DNA of 54,574 nt from Rubripirellula sp. (GTDB lineage Bacteria; Planctomycetota; Planctomycetia; Pirellulales; Pirellulaceae), in NCBI GenBank assembly GCA_029245125.1, contig JAQWPZ010000079.1, positions 1 to 54,574 of the forward strand. Reading direction: 5' to 3'. Shown here piece by piece: positions 44,971 to 52,729 of the stretch. Both the position numbers and the translations under genes were made by a program. The notes below the pieces were generated by a model. It was given only the letters and a program-made list of their open reading frames with translations, did no database searches and was not told the origin of the DNA. Position 1 is the first letter of the stretch. Each line of letters begins with the position of its first letter.

Positions 44971-46140
44971 TCAGGCAGATTCGTACCCAGCGCTCAGCAC
45001 CAAGTTATCGCGGTGAACCACGCTCTCATAAGGACGGTGCCCTAGAATCTCACTGATCCTCTCACTGGGTTGCCCGAGAATTTTTTCAACTTCACTCGAG
45101 GGATAATTGCAAAGACCGCGAGCGACTTCTTGCCCGTTGGGGTCATGAAGCGAGACGACACTACCACGTTGAAAAGAACCATTCACGCTAGCGATACCGA
45201 TTGCCAACAAGCTGCCACCCTGCTTGCATACAGCCTGAGTTGCACCAGCATCAAGATTTAAGCTGCCAGCGATACGCGCCGCCGAACCAATCCAGCGGCG
45301 ACGACCCCGGATCGTTTTATTGTTCGGTAAAAAAATCGTCCCGATATCAACTTCTGAGAATATTTTATCCAGGACATCATCGTCGCGACCGGGGGCAATG
45401 ATGGTCGCCTGACCATGCGCCGTCGCGACTTGAGCCGCTTCTAATTTACTGGCCATACCGCCTTTACTGTGAGCCGAATTGTGATCTTGCGCATACCCCA
45501 AAATTCGATCATCAATGTTTTCAACCATCGAAATCCGACTGCTGGCTGGGTTCTCAGGCGATCCGTCGTATAACCCGTCCACATCCGACAAGATGATTAA
45601 CATCGCGTCATTCAACAGTCCTGCGACTTGAGCTGCCAAACGGTCATTGTCACCAAAGGTTGTCATCAATTCTGAAACCGCGACCGAATCATTCTCATTG
45701 ACGATTCCAATTGCACCGAAAGCATGGATCTGATTCAACGCATTACGAACGTGCAGATAACCGCTGCGGCGACGCAGGTCAGCCGCGGTTAGCAGAACTT
45801 GGGCCACGTGCCGACCAGATTTCGACATTGCGGTCTCGTAAGCCTGGATGAGATCCGTCTGTCCGACCGCGGCAACTGCTTGCAATTGCGCCAACCCAGA
45901 GGGTCGCTGATCCAAACCAAGCTTTCCCAACCCCGCTCCCACAGCACCACTGCTGACCATCAACGTTTGCCGGCCGGTATCGGCGATTCTCGCCAGCTGA
46001 GCGGACAAAAGTTCGATCCGACGATGGTCCAGCTTGCCCTCCGCGTCGGTCACGACGCGGGTTCCCACCTTAACCACAACGCTGCGGGCGGTCTCGATCG
46101 CCGTGCGTCGCGCCTCCAATGGGTCAGTTATCGAAGTCAT
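44971..46140 (-). CDS. proB: Glutamate 5-kinase with C-terminal PUA domain
   Basis: Phosphorylates L-glutamate to gamma-glutamyl phosphate, the first committed step of proline synthesis. The 389-residue protein has the amino-acid-kinase domain: VVKVGTRVV (22-30), SSGAVGAG (63-70), NENDSVAV (about 148), FGDNDRLAAQVA and SDVDGLYDGSP, and HSKGGMASKLEAA for the nucleotide and glutamate sites. A PUA domain follows (about 285-375, ending in YPSSEVEKILGQPS). Its length is near the family norm (about 370). ProA is not adjacent. Feedback inhibition by proline is known for the family; the PUA domain is reported to modulate it. The divergent 227-base gap to purF should hold both promoters, but none is clear. 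Confidence 0.95.
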   Translation of the reverse strand: MTSITDPLEARRTAIETARSVVVKVGTRVVTDAEGKLDHRRIELLSAQLARIADTGRQTLMVSSGAVGAGLGKLGLDQRPSGLAQLQAVAAVGQTDLIQAYETAMSKSGRHVAQVLLTAADLRRRSGYLHVRNALNQIHAFGAIGIVNENDSVAVSELMTTFGDNDRLAAQVAGLLNDAMLIILSDVDGLYDGSPENPASSRISMVENIDDRILGYAQDHNSAHSKGGMASKLEAAQVATAHGQATIIAPGRDDDVLDKIFSEVDIGTIFLPNNKTIRGRRRWIGSAARIAGSLNLDAGATQAVCKQGGSLLAIGIASVNGSFQRGSVVSLHDPNGQEVARGLCNYPSSEVEKILGQPSERISEILGHRPYESVVHRDNLVLSAGYESA

Positions 46141-46367
46141 GATAAAATGGAAGAAATTGAGATCGAAAAAAATCGTTTCAGCCAGATCACGCCGAAATTG
46201 CGGGCATCCAGGGAAATAAGCAAGTTCCCAGCGTGATCGAATTGTCAGGGGGAATCGACGAGTGTGGAAGCCCGCTGTACAAAACAGTCGGATTTTGCGT
46301 CGTGTACGCCATCGTCCTCTTCCGATGATACCTCTCCCCCGATGATGACTTAGGGATACCCATCGCT

Positions 46368-47981
46368 ATGAGCGAATTACATCACGAATGTGGTGTGGCA
46401 GCGATCTACCACCTGTCCGGACGCGGCAGGAGTCCGATCTGCACGTCCGACGGCCCCCGGCACATTTCACAGCTGTTGCCGCGGATGCTGCTAGACATCC
46501 AGAATCGCGGTCAATTGGCTGCTGGGATGACGACTTACGATCCTGACCGCCCCGGATTATTGAAAACCCGCAAGGATGTCGGAACGGTTACCGAGGTGTT
46601 TCGACTGAACCATCGTGCCAAAGCCGAGGCATTGATGCGGAACTATGCCGGACGAGCTGCGATCGGCCACGTCCGATATGCGACCTGTGGTCAAGACGAT
46701 CGGTCCTATGCGCAACCGTTCAATCGCAAACATATCCATAAACGAAAATGGTTCAGTTTTTGCTTCAACGGCCAATTGTCGAACTACGGACTGCTGAAGG
46801 AGCGATTACTCGCCGACGGTGATCACCATTTGGCGCTCGATACCGATACAGAGATCATTCTGCATGAGTTCGCGCGGTTATTAAGCCAGTCACAGAAGCG
46901 ACTTGACTGGGTCGACGTATTGCGGGAAACGACTCGCGGCTTCGACGGTGCGTACAGCCTGGCGCTACTGACCGCCGAAGGGGAAATGATTGTCGCCCGC
47001 GACCCACTGGGCATCAAACCGATGTGCTACGTCCACGAGGGACCGCTGTTCGCTGCTGCCAGTGAAAGCGTGGCCTTGTTAAATCTTGGCTTCGGGAACG
47101 ATCAGATAAAATCGTTGCCGCCCGGCAATGCGATTGTCATCAGCCCAGAAACCGGATTCAGGATGGAACGATTCGCACCAGAATCGAAACCTGCTCACTG
47201 TTTCTTTGAATGGATCTACTTCGCGAATGTTGCCAGCACGCTAGATGACCGCAGCGTCTATCTAAGTCGAACCAAACTGGGTGAGGAATTAGCGCGAGCC
47301 GAAGTCGAAGACGGCCGAGTCGATTTGAATCCTGAAAATACGATCATCGTGCCGGTTCCCGACACCAGCAAAGCAGCTGCCGACTCGATGGCATTTGAGC
47401 TGTCGATTCCTTCCCGAGAAGGTCTCATCCGCAATCGCTACGCAGGTCGTACGTTCATCGAGGCGGGACGAGCCCGCAAGGCAAAAGCGGCCACGAAATA
47501 CACTCCCCTGCGAGATGTATTGAAAGACAAAACAGTGATCTTGGTCGAAGATTCAATCGTCCGCAGCACGACGATGAATGTGCTATTGGATCGAATCCGA
47601 GATGTGGGTGGCGCGAAGGAGATCCATGTTCGGGTCGCTTGCCCGCCGATCATCGCACCATGCTTTTACGGCATCGACATGAGTACGATTGATCAACTGA
47701 TCGCTCCCAAGTATTTCACCCATGAAGGCTGTGTGACCGCCGACGCTCAGCAACGCTTGGCTGACGACCTCGGTGCTGACTCATTGCGATATTTGCCCGT
47801 CGAAGCGATCGCCCGCGCGATTGGCAAGCCAGCCGATCACCTCTGCCAAGGTTGTATCACCGGCAAGTATCCGACACCGTGCGGTCAACACCTCTATCAA
47901 ATTGCTCTCGATAATCGTGGCACCAAGCTGGACAGCAGACGCACTTATGAGCAGTTGGCGGCTGCGATGAGCTCCAGCTAA
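46368..47981 (+). CDS. purF: Amidophosphoribosyltransferase (PurF type)
   Basis: Makes 5-phosphoribosylamine from PRPP and glutamine, the first step of de novo purine synthesis. 537 residues. After a seven-residue propeptide (MSELHHE) comes CGVAAIY, so C8 becomes the N-terminal nucleophile of the glutamine-amidotransferase (Ntn) domain. Typical blocks are DIQNRGQLAAGM, GHVRYAT and FNGQLSNY. The phosphoribosyltransferase domain has the PRPP loop VILVEDSIVRSTT (family: V-[LI]-[LV]-[DV]-DSIVRGTT; here Glu and Ser substitutions). Cysteines in ACPPIIAPC and LCQGC-x-TGKYPT fit the Fe-S-containing Bacillus-type enzymes. The sequence is more divergent than canonical PurF, so a related amidophosphoribosyltransferase role is possible. 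It is divergent from proB. Confidence 0.85.
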   Translation: MSELHHECGVAAIYHLSGRGRSPICTSDGPRHISQLLPRMLLDIQNRGQLAAGMTTYDPDRPGLLKTRKDVGTVTEVFRLNHRAKAEALMRNYAGRAAIGHVRYATCGQDDRSYAQPFNRKHIHKRKWFSFCFNGQLSNYGLLKERLLADGDHHLALDTDTEIILHEFARLLSQSQKRLDWVDVLRETTRGFDGAYSLALLTAEGEMIVARDPLGIKPMCYVHEGPLFAAASESVALLNLGFGNDQIKSLPPGNAIVISPETGFRMERFAPESKPAHCFFEWIYFANVASTLDDRSVYLSRTKLGEELARAEVEDGRVDLNPENTIIVPVPDTSKAAADSMAFELSIPSREGLIRNRYAGRTFIEAGRARKAKAATKYTPLRDVLKDKTVILVEDSIVRSTTMNVLLDRIRDVGGAKEIHVRVACPPIIAPCFYGIDMSTIDQLIAPKYFTHEGCVTADAQQRLADDLGADSLRYLPVEAIARAIGKPADHLCQGCITGKYPTPCGQHLYQIALDNRGTKLDSRRTYEQLAAAMSSS

Positions 47982-48006
47982 CCACGTGATTGCCCTTTGA
48001 AAGACC

Positions 48007-48519
48007 CTAAAGCGTGTTCAGCGCTTGGAGAATCATCGCGTCCGCAACTTGCTCCGCAGTTCGCCGGTCGAAATCATTCGTGGCTAGCGAGATCTGCCAT
48101 GTTTCAGATTTCCGTTCACTGACCAGGGCAACGTAGATGGCCGAACGGTGATCGCGCGGTGGATCCGTTGGCAATGCGGCGGTTAAGGCGATTCCAACCG
48201 GAACGCCCGACTGATCATCGGCTAACTGACCGGCACGTTGATGCGCCATCGCGGCCAACTCGATCGCCGTCTCTTCGCTAACACTGGGTGAATCGAGCGT
48301 TCGACCTAGAAAGTTGCGTGCGGCGCCGCGTGAGTAGGGAACCGTTGCTTCCACGAAGCACTTGGAAGCTCCCGCCCGACAGAAACATTTTGCGATAGCT
48401 CCACTACCCCCACCAGTGGCAACGAGCGATATTCGAACATTCAGGTCGCCGAGCCGTTTCAACGCGGGTACCCAATCTTGTCCGTTTTCCAATAGTTGGC
48501 GAGCGTCTTGTTGAATCAT
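48007..48519 (-). CDS. CinA C-terminal-domain-like protein lacking the usual active-site serine
   Basis: 170 residues resembling the stand-alone CinA-C/PncC domain, which in its active form deamidates nicotinamide mononucleotide. Matching blocks: [23 protein letters not shown] (around 50-72, the 'YS-x-AK' region), [19 protein letters not shown] (80-97) and [24 protein letters not shown] (the 'aiTGiaGP' region). At the position of the normal ESCTGG serine this protein reads LVATGGG (32-38), with Val33 in place of Ser, and the GP loop is also changed. So the amidase chemistry is probably lost or altered. There is no competence or MoCF domain attached. Divergent from glpK with 81 bases between starts. 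Confidence 0.65.
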   Translation of the reverse strand: MIQQDARQLLENGQDWVPALKRLGDLNVRISLVATGGGSGAIAKCFCRAGASKCFVEATVPYSRGAARNFLGRTLDSPSVSEETAIELAAMAHQRAGQLADDQSGVPVGIALTAALPTDPPRDHRSAIYVALVSERKSETWQISLATNDFDRRTAEQVADAMILQALNTL

Positions 48520-48600
48520 GTATCTGGCCTACCCACACCACCCGGTCGACAACGTAAACTAAAGCCTCATCAGCTCTTTTCCTCATTCCAGTCTGAACCA

Positions 48601-50094
48601 ATGAGTGTTGTTTTAGCATTCGATCAAGGCACCACCAGCTCGCGAGCCATTGTTTTCGACCATGCAGGGTCGATCGTCGGAATGGCCCAGCAGGAATTCA
48701 CCCAGCATTACCCAAAAGCTGGCTGGGTGGAACACGATGCCAATGAGATCTGGCAATCTCAAATTGATGTCGCGCAGAAGGTGATGACTCAATGCAAGCT
48801 GACTGCTGAAGACATCGCAGCAATCGGCATCACAAATCAGCGGGAAACGACGGTCATCTGGGATCGGACCACAGGGCAACCAATTCATCACGCAATCGTA
48901 TGGCAAGATCGGCGCACGGCGGGTTTCTGCGAATCACTCAAGGATGCCGGGCATGCTGACCTAATTCAGCGGAAGACTGGTCTGCTAATCGATTCTTATT
49001 TCTCGGGCACAAAAATCCACTGGTTGCTCGAGAATGTTCCAGGAGCCCGAGAGCGAGCGGAACGTGGTGAGCTAGCTTTCGGCACGATCGACAGCTGGCT
49101 GTTTTGGAATCTCACAGGGGGTCGCCTGCACGCCACGGACGCCACCAACGCATCGCGAACGATGCTGCTGAACTTGGCGACCGGCGACTGGGACGACGAA
49201 CTGCTCTCGATCCTCAACATTCCCCGTTCCCTGCTGCCCAAGGTGCTGCCTTCCAGTGCGATCTACGGCGCATCGGACCCTGAATTACTAGGTGGTGCTA
49301 TCCAAATTGGTGGTGCTGCCGGTGATCAACAAGCAGCCTTGTTCGGCCAAAACTGTACTGAACATGGGATGGCAAAAAACACCTACGGAACCGGGTGTTT
49401 CATGTTGATGAATATTGGTGAACAACCGCAACAGTCAAAAAACCAGCTTCTCACGTCGATCGCTTGCAGTCTTCCCGAACGGAGAGAGTATCTCCTGGAA
49501 GGAAGCGTCTTCATTGGGGGCGCCGCAGTCCAATGGCTGCGGGATGAGTTGGGAATCATCCAGTCCGCTTCCGAAATTGAATCCTTGGCCGCCAGCGTAC
49601 CGAACAGCGATGGTGTCTATATGGTTCCCGCCTTTGCCGGTCTCGGCGCCCCTCACTGGGACTCCTATGCACGCGGCACCATTGTTGGCCTCACCCGTGG
49701 CACGAGCCGAGGCCATCTGGCACGTGCAGCCTTGGAAGGAATCGCTTACCAGGTCGCTGATGTCCTGGATGCGATGAAGCAAGACGCAGGCATCCCCATT
49801 CAACAACTTCGCGTCGATGGTGGTGCCTCCGCGAATAATCTGTTGATGCAATTTCAAGCGGACATCATGCAAGTCCCTGTCGTGCGTCCAAAAGTAATTG
49901 AAACCACAGCCAGTGGTGCGGCTTATCTAGCAGGACTCGCCGTCGGATTCTGGGACGACATTGAAGAGATTTCTTCGATTTGGCAAACCGACAGAATATT
50001 CGAGCCAGTGATGAGCATTGATGAAGTCACTAGCCGACGTAAACGTTGGATCAAGGCACTCGACCGCGCGAGACACTGGGACTTAGATTCGTGA
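48601..50094 (+). CDS. glpK: Glycerol kinase
   Basis: Phosphorylates glycerol to sn-glycerol 3-phosphate with ATP. The 497 residues match the FGGY kinase family in length and motifs: [14 protein letters not shown] at the N-terminus, [42 protein letters not shown] and the ATP-site region [21 protein letters not shown] at 48601 starts exactly at the conserved N-terminus; an in-frame start at 48496 would add 35 unrelated residues and cross the divergent CinA-like gene. Its stop overlaps the GTG at 50091, a possible start of glpD, so glpK, glpD and glpF form one operon. No GlpR-type operator was recognised upstream. Confidence 0.97.
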   Translation: MSVVLAFDQGTTSSRAIVFDHAGSIVGMAQQEFTQHYPKAGWVEHDANEIWQSQIDVAQKVMTQCKLTAEDIAAIGITNQRETTVIWDRTTGQPIHHAIVWQDRRTAGFCESLKDAGHADLIQRKTGLLIDSYFSGTKIHWLLENVPGARERAERGELAFGTIDSWLFWNLTGGRLHATDATNASRTMLLNLATGDWDDELLSILNIPRSLLPKVLPSSAIYGASDPELLGGAIQIGGAAGDQQAALFGQNCTEHGMAKNTYGTGCFMLMNIGEQPQQSKNQLLTSIACSLPERREYLLEGSVFIGGAAVQWLRDELGIIQSASEIESLAASVPNSDGVYMVPAFAGLGAPHWDSYARGTIVGLTRGTSRGHLARAALEGIAYQVADVLDAMKQDAGIPIQQLRVDGGASANNLLMQFQADIMQVPVVRPKVIETTASGAAYLAGLAVGFWDDIEEISSIWQTDRIFEPVMSIDEVTSRRKRWIKALDRARHWDLDS

Positions 50095-50105
50095 GTTCTG
50101 AGTGC

Positions 50106-51680
50106 ATGAACCGTGCTGCTCATGAAGCACGAATAGGCGACCGCAGTAAGCCTTGGGACATCGTGGTAATCGGAGGCGGCGCGACTGGAGCTGCCATCGC
50201 GCTGGATGCCGCCACACGAAATCTCGATGTGCTGCTGCTGGAGCGAGCCGACTTTGGAAATGGAACCTCCAGTCGAAGTACGAAATTGGTTCACGGAGGT
50301 GTTCGGTACCTGCGTCAAGGGAATCTCACGCTTGTCCGTGACGCGTTGCGGGAACGAACCACACTTCGCAAGAACGCACCACACTTGGTGCACGATGTTC
50401 CTTTTTTGATTCCCTGCCAAAATCTGTGGCAGCGAATTTTCTACGGCCTGGGATTGAAGCTCTACGACTTTTTGGCGGTCCGAGATCGCTTCGGCAAGTC
50501 ACGCGGAGTTACTTCTGCAAAAGCGTTCGAACTGGTGCCGCCACTTCGTCCCGATCGGGTTGCCGGTGGTGTGGTTTATCACGACGGGCAGTTTGATGAT
50601 GCCCGATTATTGATCAACATGCTGCAAACGGCGGCTGAGCATAATGCTGGCCTGATGAATTACATGTCGGTCGAAGGGCTTCTTTACGACGACCAATCAC
50701 AAGTCTCGGGTGTGATTGCAGTGGATCAAGAATCACACGAAACACTTCATATTGAAGCGTCTTGCGTCATCAATGCCGCAGGCCCGTTTTGTGATCAAGT
50801 CCGCCAACTGGACCAGCCGGAATGTCAACCGATGATTGCGCCGAGCCAGGGAGTCCATCTCGTTTTGCCACGTACGTTTCTTCCTGGCCAGACAGCGATG
50901 ATCGTGCCTAAAACGTCCGATGGTCGAGTGGTTTTCATCATCCCCTGGCACGATCGGGCAATCGTAGGCACCACCGACACGCCGATTTCGACCACAGCAC
51001 TAGAACCAACCCCAACCGCCGGTGAAATTTCCTTCTTGCTTGAAACCGCCGCCGAATACCTTTCTCCTGCTGCCAAACTCGAGGACGTGCTGAGCGTTTT
51101 CACGGGAATCCGACCACTGGTCAAAGGGGATAAGTCGTCGAAAACGGCATCCCTGTCCCGCGACCACGTCATTCGCGATTCGGAGACCGGTTTAATCACG
51201 ATCGCGGGCGGCAAATGGACAACCGTACGCAAGATGGCCGAGGATTGTGTTGACCATGCAATCCAAACCAGCAATCTCAACACCGCAGAACCGTGTCGCA
51301 CCCAATCACTTCCGCTGCATGGTGCTTCCGAGCCAGAAACGTCACAGACTCGCGACTATTATGGCACCGATCTCGCACTGATCCGTCACCTGGAAGCGTC
51401 AGATCCCGCGATGGCACAGCCTCTGACACCATCACTTTCGATTCGAGAATCCGATATCATTTGGGCGATCCGTCACGAGATGGCGAGAACCCTCGACGAC
51501 GTATTGAGTCGGCGAACGCGGTCGCTACTATTGGATTCCCGTGCGGCTGTGGCAATCGCTCCGCAAGTAAGTGCCATCATGGCGGCCGAGTTAAATCGAG
51601 ATTCTGTATGGCAAAGAAAACAGCTCGAGCAATTCAATGCGATCGCCCAACATTATCTTCCTCCCACACAACTTCATTGA
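50106..51680 (+). CDS. glpD: Aerobic glycerol-3-phosphate dehydrogenase
   Basis: An FAD enzyme that oxidises glycerol 3-phosphate to dihydroxyacetone phosphate and reduces quinone at the membrane. The dinucleotide-binding motif DIVVIGGGATGAAIALDA is at residues 18-35 and is followed by STKLVHGGVRYLRQGN, RPLVKG and TIAGGKWTTVRKMAED, all typical of GlpD. At 524 residues it is close to the family length. Two starts are possible: GTG at 50091, which overlaps the glpK stop, and ATG at 50106; neither has a strong Shine-Dalgarno. I list the ATG. It supplies electrons to the same quinone pool as succinate dehydrogenase. Confidence 0.95.
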   Translation: MNRAAHEARIGDRSKPWDIVVIGGGATGAAIALDAATRNLDVLLLERADFGNGTSSRSTKLVHGGVRYLRQGNLTLVRDALRERTTLRKNAPHLVHDVPFLIPCQNLWQRIFYGLGLKLYDFLAVRDRFGKSRGVTSAKAFELVPPLRPDRVAGGVVYHDGQFDDARLLINMLQTAAEHNAGLMNYMSVEGLLYDDQSQVSGVIAVDQESHETLHIEASCVINAAGPFCDQVRQLDQPECQPMIAPSQGVHLVLPRTFLPGQTAMIVPKTSDGRVVFIIPWHDRAIVGTTDTPISTTALEPTPTAGEISFLLETAAEYLSPAAKLEDVLSVFTGIRPLVKGDKSSKTASLSRDHVIRDSETGLITIAGGKWTTVRKMAEDCVDHAIQTSNLNTAEPCRTQSLPLHGASEPETSQTRDYYGTDLALIRHLEASDPAMAQPLTPSLSIRESDIIWAIRHEMARTLDDVLSRRTRSLLLDSRAAVAIAPQVSAIMAAELNRDSVWQRKQLEQFNAIAQHYLPPTQLH

Positions 51681-51706
51681 CAATCAATCCCCAGGCAATT
51701 TGAATC

Positions 51707-52447
51707 ATGCACCCCTTTGTCGCTGAATTCGTCGGTACCTTTATGCTCGTGTTGTTTGGCAATGGGGTTGTTGCCAACGTCCTGTTGGCAAAAACCAAAG
51801 GTTACGACGCCGGTTGGTTGGTGATTGCCGCAGGATGGGGAATCGCTGTTTTCATTGGTGCTCTTTGCTGTAACGATGTGACAGGTGCACACATCAATCC
51901 AGCAGTGACTGTGGCGATGACGCTAGAGGGCCAATTAGATCTCGTTTCGGCGGGCGGTTACATCGTCGCGCAAATGATTGGAGCGTGCCTCGGAGCAGTG
52001 CTCGTTTATGTTTTCTATCGGCAACACTTTTTAGTAACCGAAGATGCGGATTCCAAACTCGCCTGCTTCTGCACCGCTCCTGCGATTCGAAGTCTTCCCC
52101 AAGCTTTCTTCTGCGAGGCAATAGGAACATTTGCACTGATTCTGCCAATCTTTCTCATGGTTGACCCCAGTCTTGTTCAGGGTGAAGAACCTTTCAAGCT
52201 CGGCCTGGGATCGATCGGTTTTCTTCCAGTTGGCCTACTGGTATTTGGGATTGGCTTGTCACTAGGTGGAACGACCGGCTACGCGATCAACCCAGCACGT
52301 GATTTAGGTCCTCGGTTGGCACATGCAATTCTGCCAATCAAAGGCAAACGCGATAGTGACTGGTCATACAGCTGGGTGCCGGTTGCAGGACCGATCACCG
52401 GTGCGGTATTGGCCGTCGCCGCCCATCGAATCCTGCAACTCATTTAA
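51707..52447 (+). CDS. glpF: Glycerol facilitator (MIP/aquaporin family)
   Basis: A channel for passive glycerol entry across the cytoplasmic membrane. The 246 residues contain six membrane helices and both NPA half-helices: HINPAVT (about 64-70) and AINPARDLGPR (about 194-204). An aspartate after the second NPAR is characteristic of glycerol facilitators rather than water-only aquaporins. The start ATG at 51707 lies 26 bases after glpD. An inverted repeat (AAGAATC...GATTCTT) begins at its stop codon. Together with glpK and glpD it makes a complete uptake and oxidation route for glycerol. Confidence 0.95.
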   Translation: MHPFVAEFVGTFMLVLFGNGVVANVLLAKTKGYDAGWLVIAAGWGIAVFIGALCCNDVTGAHINPAVTVAMTLEGQLDLVSAGGYIVAQMIGACLGAVLVYVFYRQHFLVTEDADSKLACFCTAPAIRSLPQAFFCEAIGTFALILPIFLMVDPSLVQGEEPFKLGLGSIGFLPVGLLVFGIGLSLGGTTGYAINPARDLGPRLAHAILPIKGKRDSDWSYSWVPVAGPITGAVLAVAAHRILQLI

Positions 52448-52464
52448 GAATCGATTCGATTCTT
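52446..52464. terminator. Stem-loop at the end of the glp operon
   Basis: AAGAATC (52446-52452) pairs with GATTCTT (52458-52464) around a five-base loop; the sequence is symmetric and starts at the glpF stop codon. There is no clean T-run afterwards. It may help end or stabilise the glp transcript. Confidence 0.4.
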
Positions 52465-52672
52465 ATTGATTCAGCAATGCCAACGCGACCATGAACAGTT
52501 TTCCCCGGGTGGTTGGACCCTACGGTTTGCTCATATCGCGCGATCGCTCGACGAGTGAGGCAACTATTCTGTTGGGCTCCTAGTTGACGGATCTGGTAGC
52601 ATCGATCGCTTACTTCTCTGATCTCTTCTCAAGATCTTTGGCGACTTCTACCGCCAATCTCCATCGCCAAGA

Positions 52673-52699
52673 CCGTACCCAACACCCTCGGGGGTACGG
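52673..52699. terminator. Stem-loop between convergent genes (possible bidirectional terminator)
   Basis: CCGTACCC (52673-52680) pairs perfectly with GGGTACGG (52692-52699), loop 11 bases. It lies 30 bases beyond the stop of the minus-strand macroglobulin gene and 225 bases beyond glpF, suitable for ending the minus-strand transcript, although T-runs are lacking on both sides. Confidence 0.45.
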
Positions 52700-52729
52700 C
52701 CATGGGGCGAGTAAACTGTCCCAATCACC

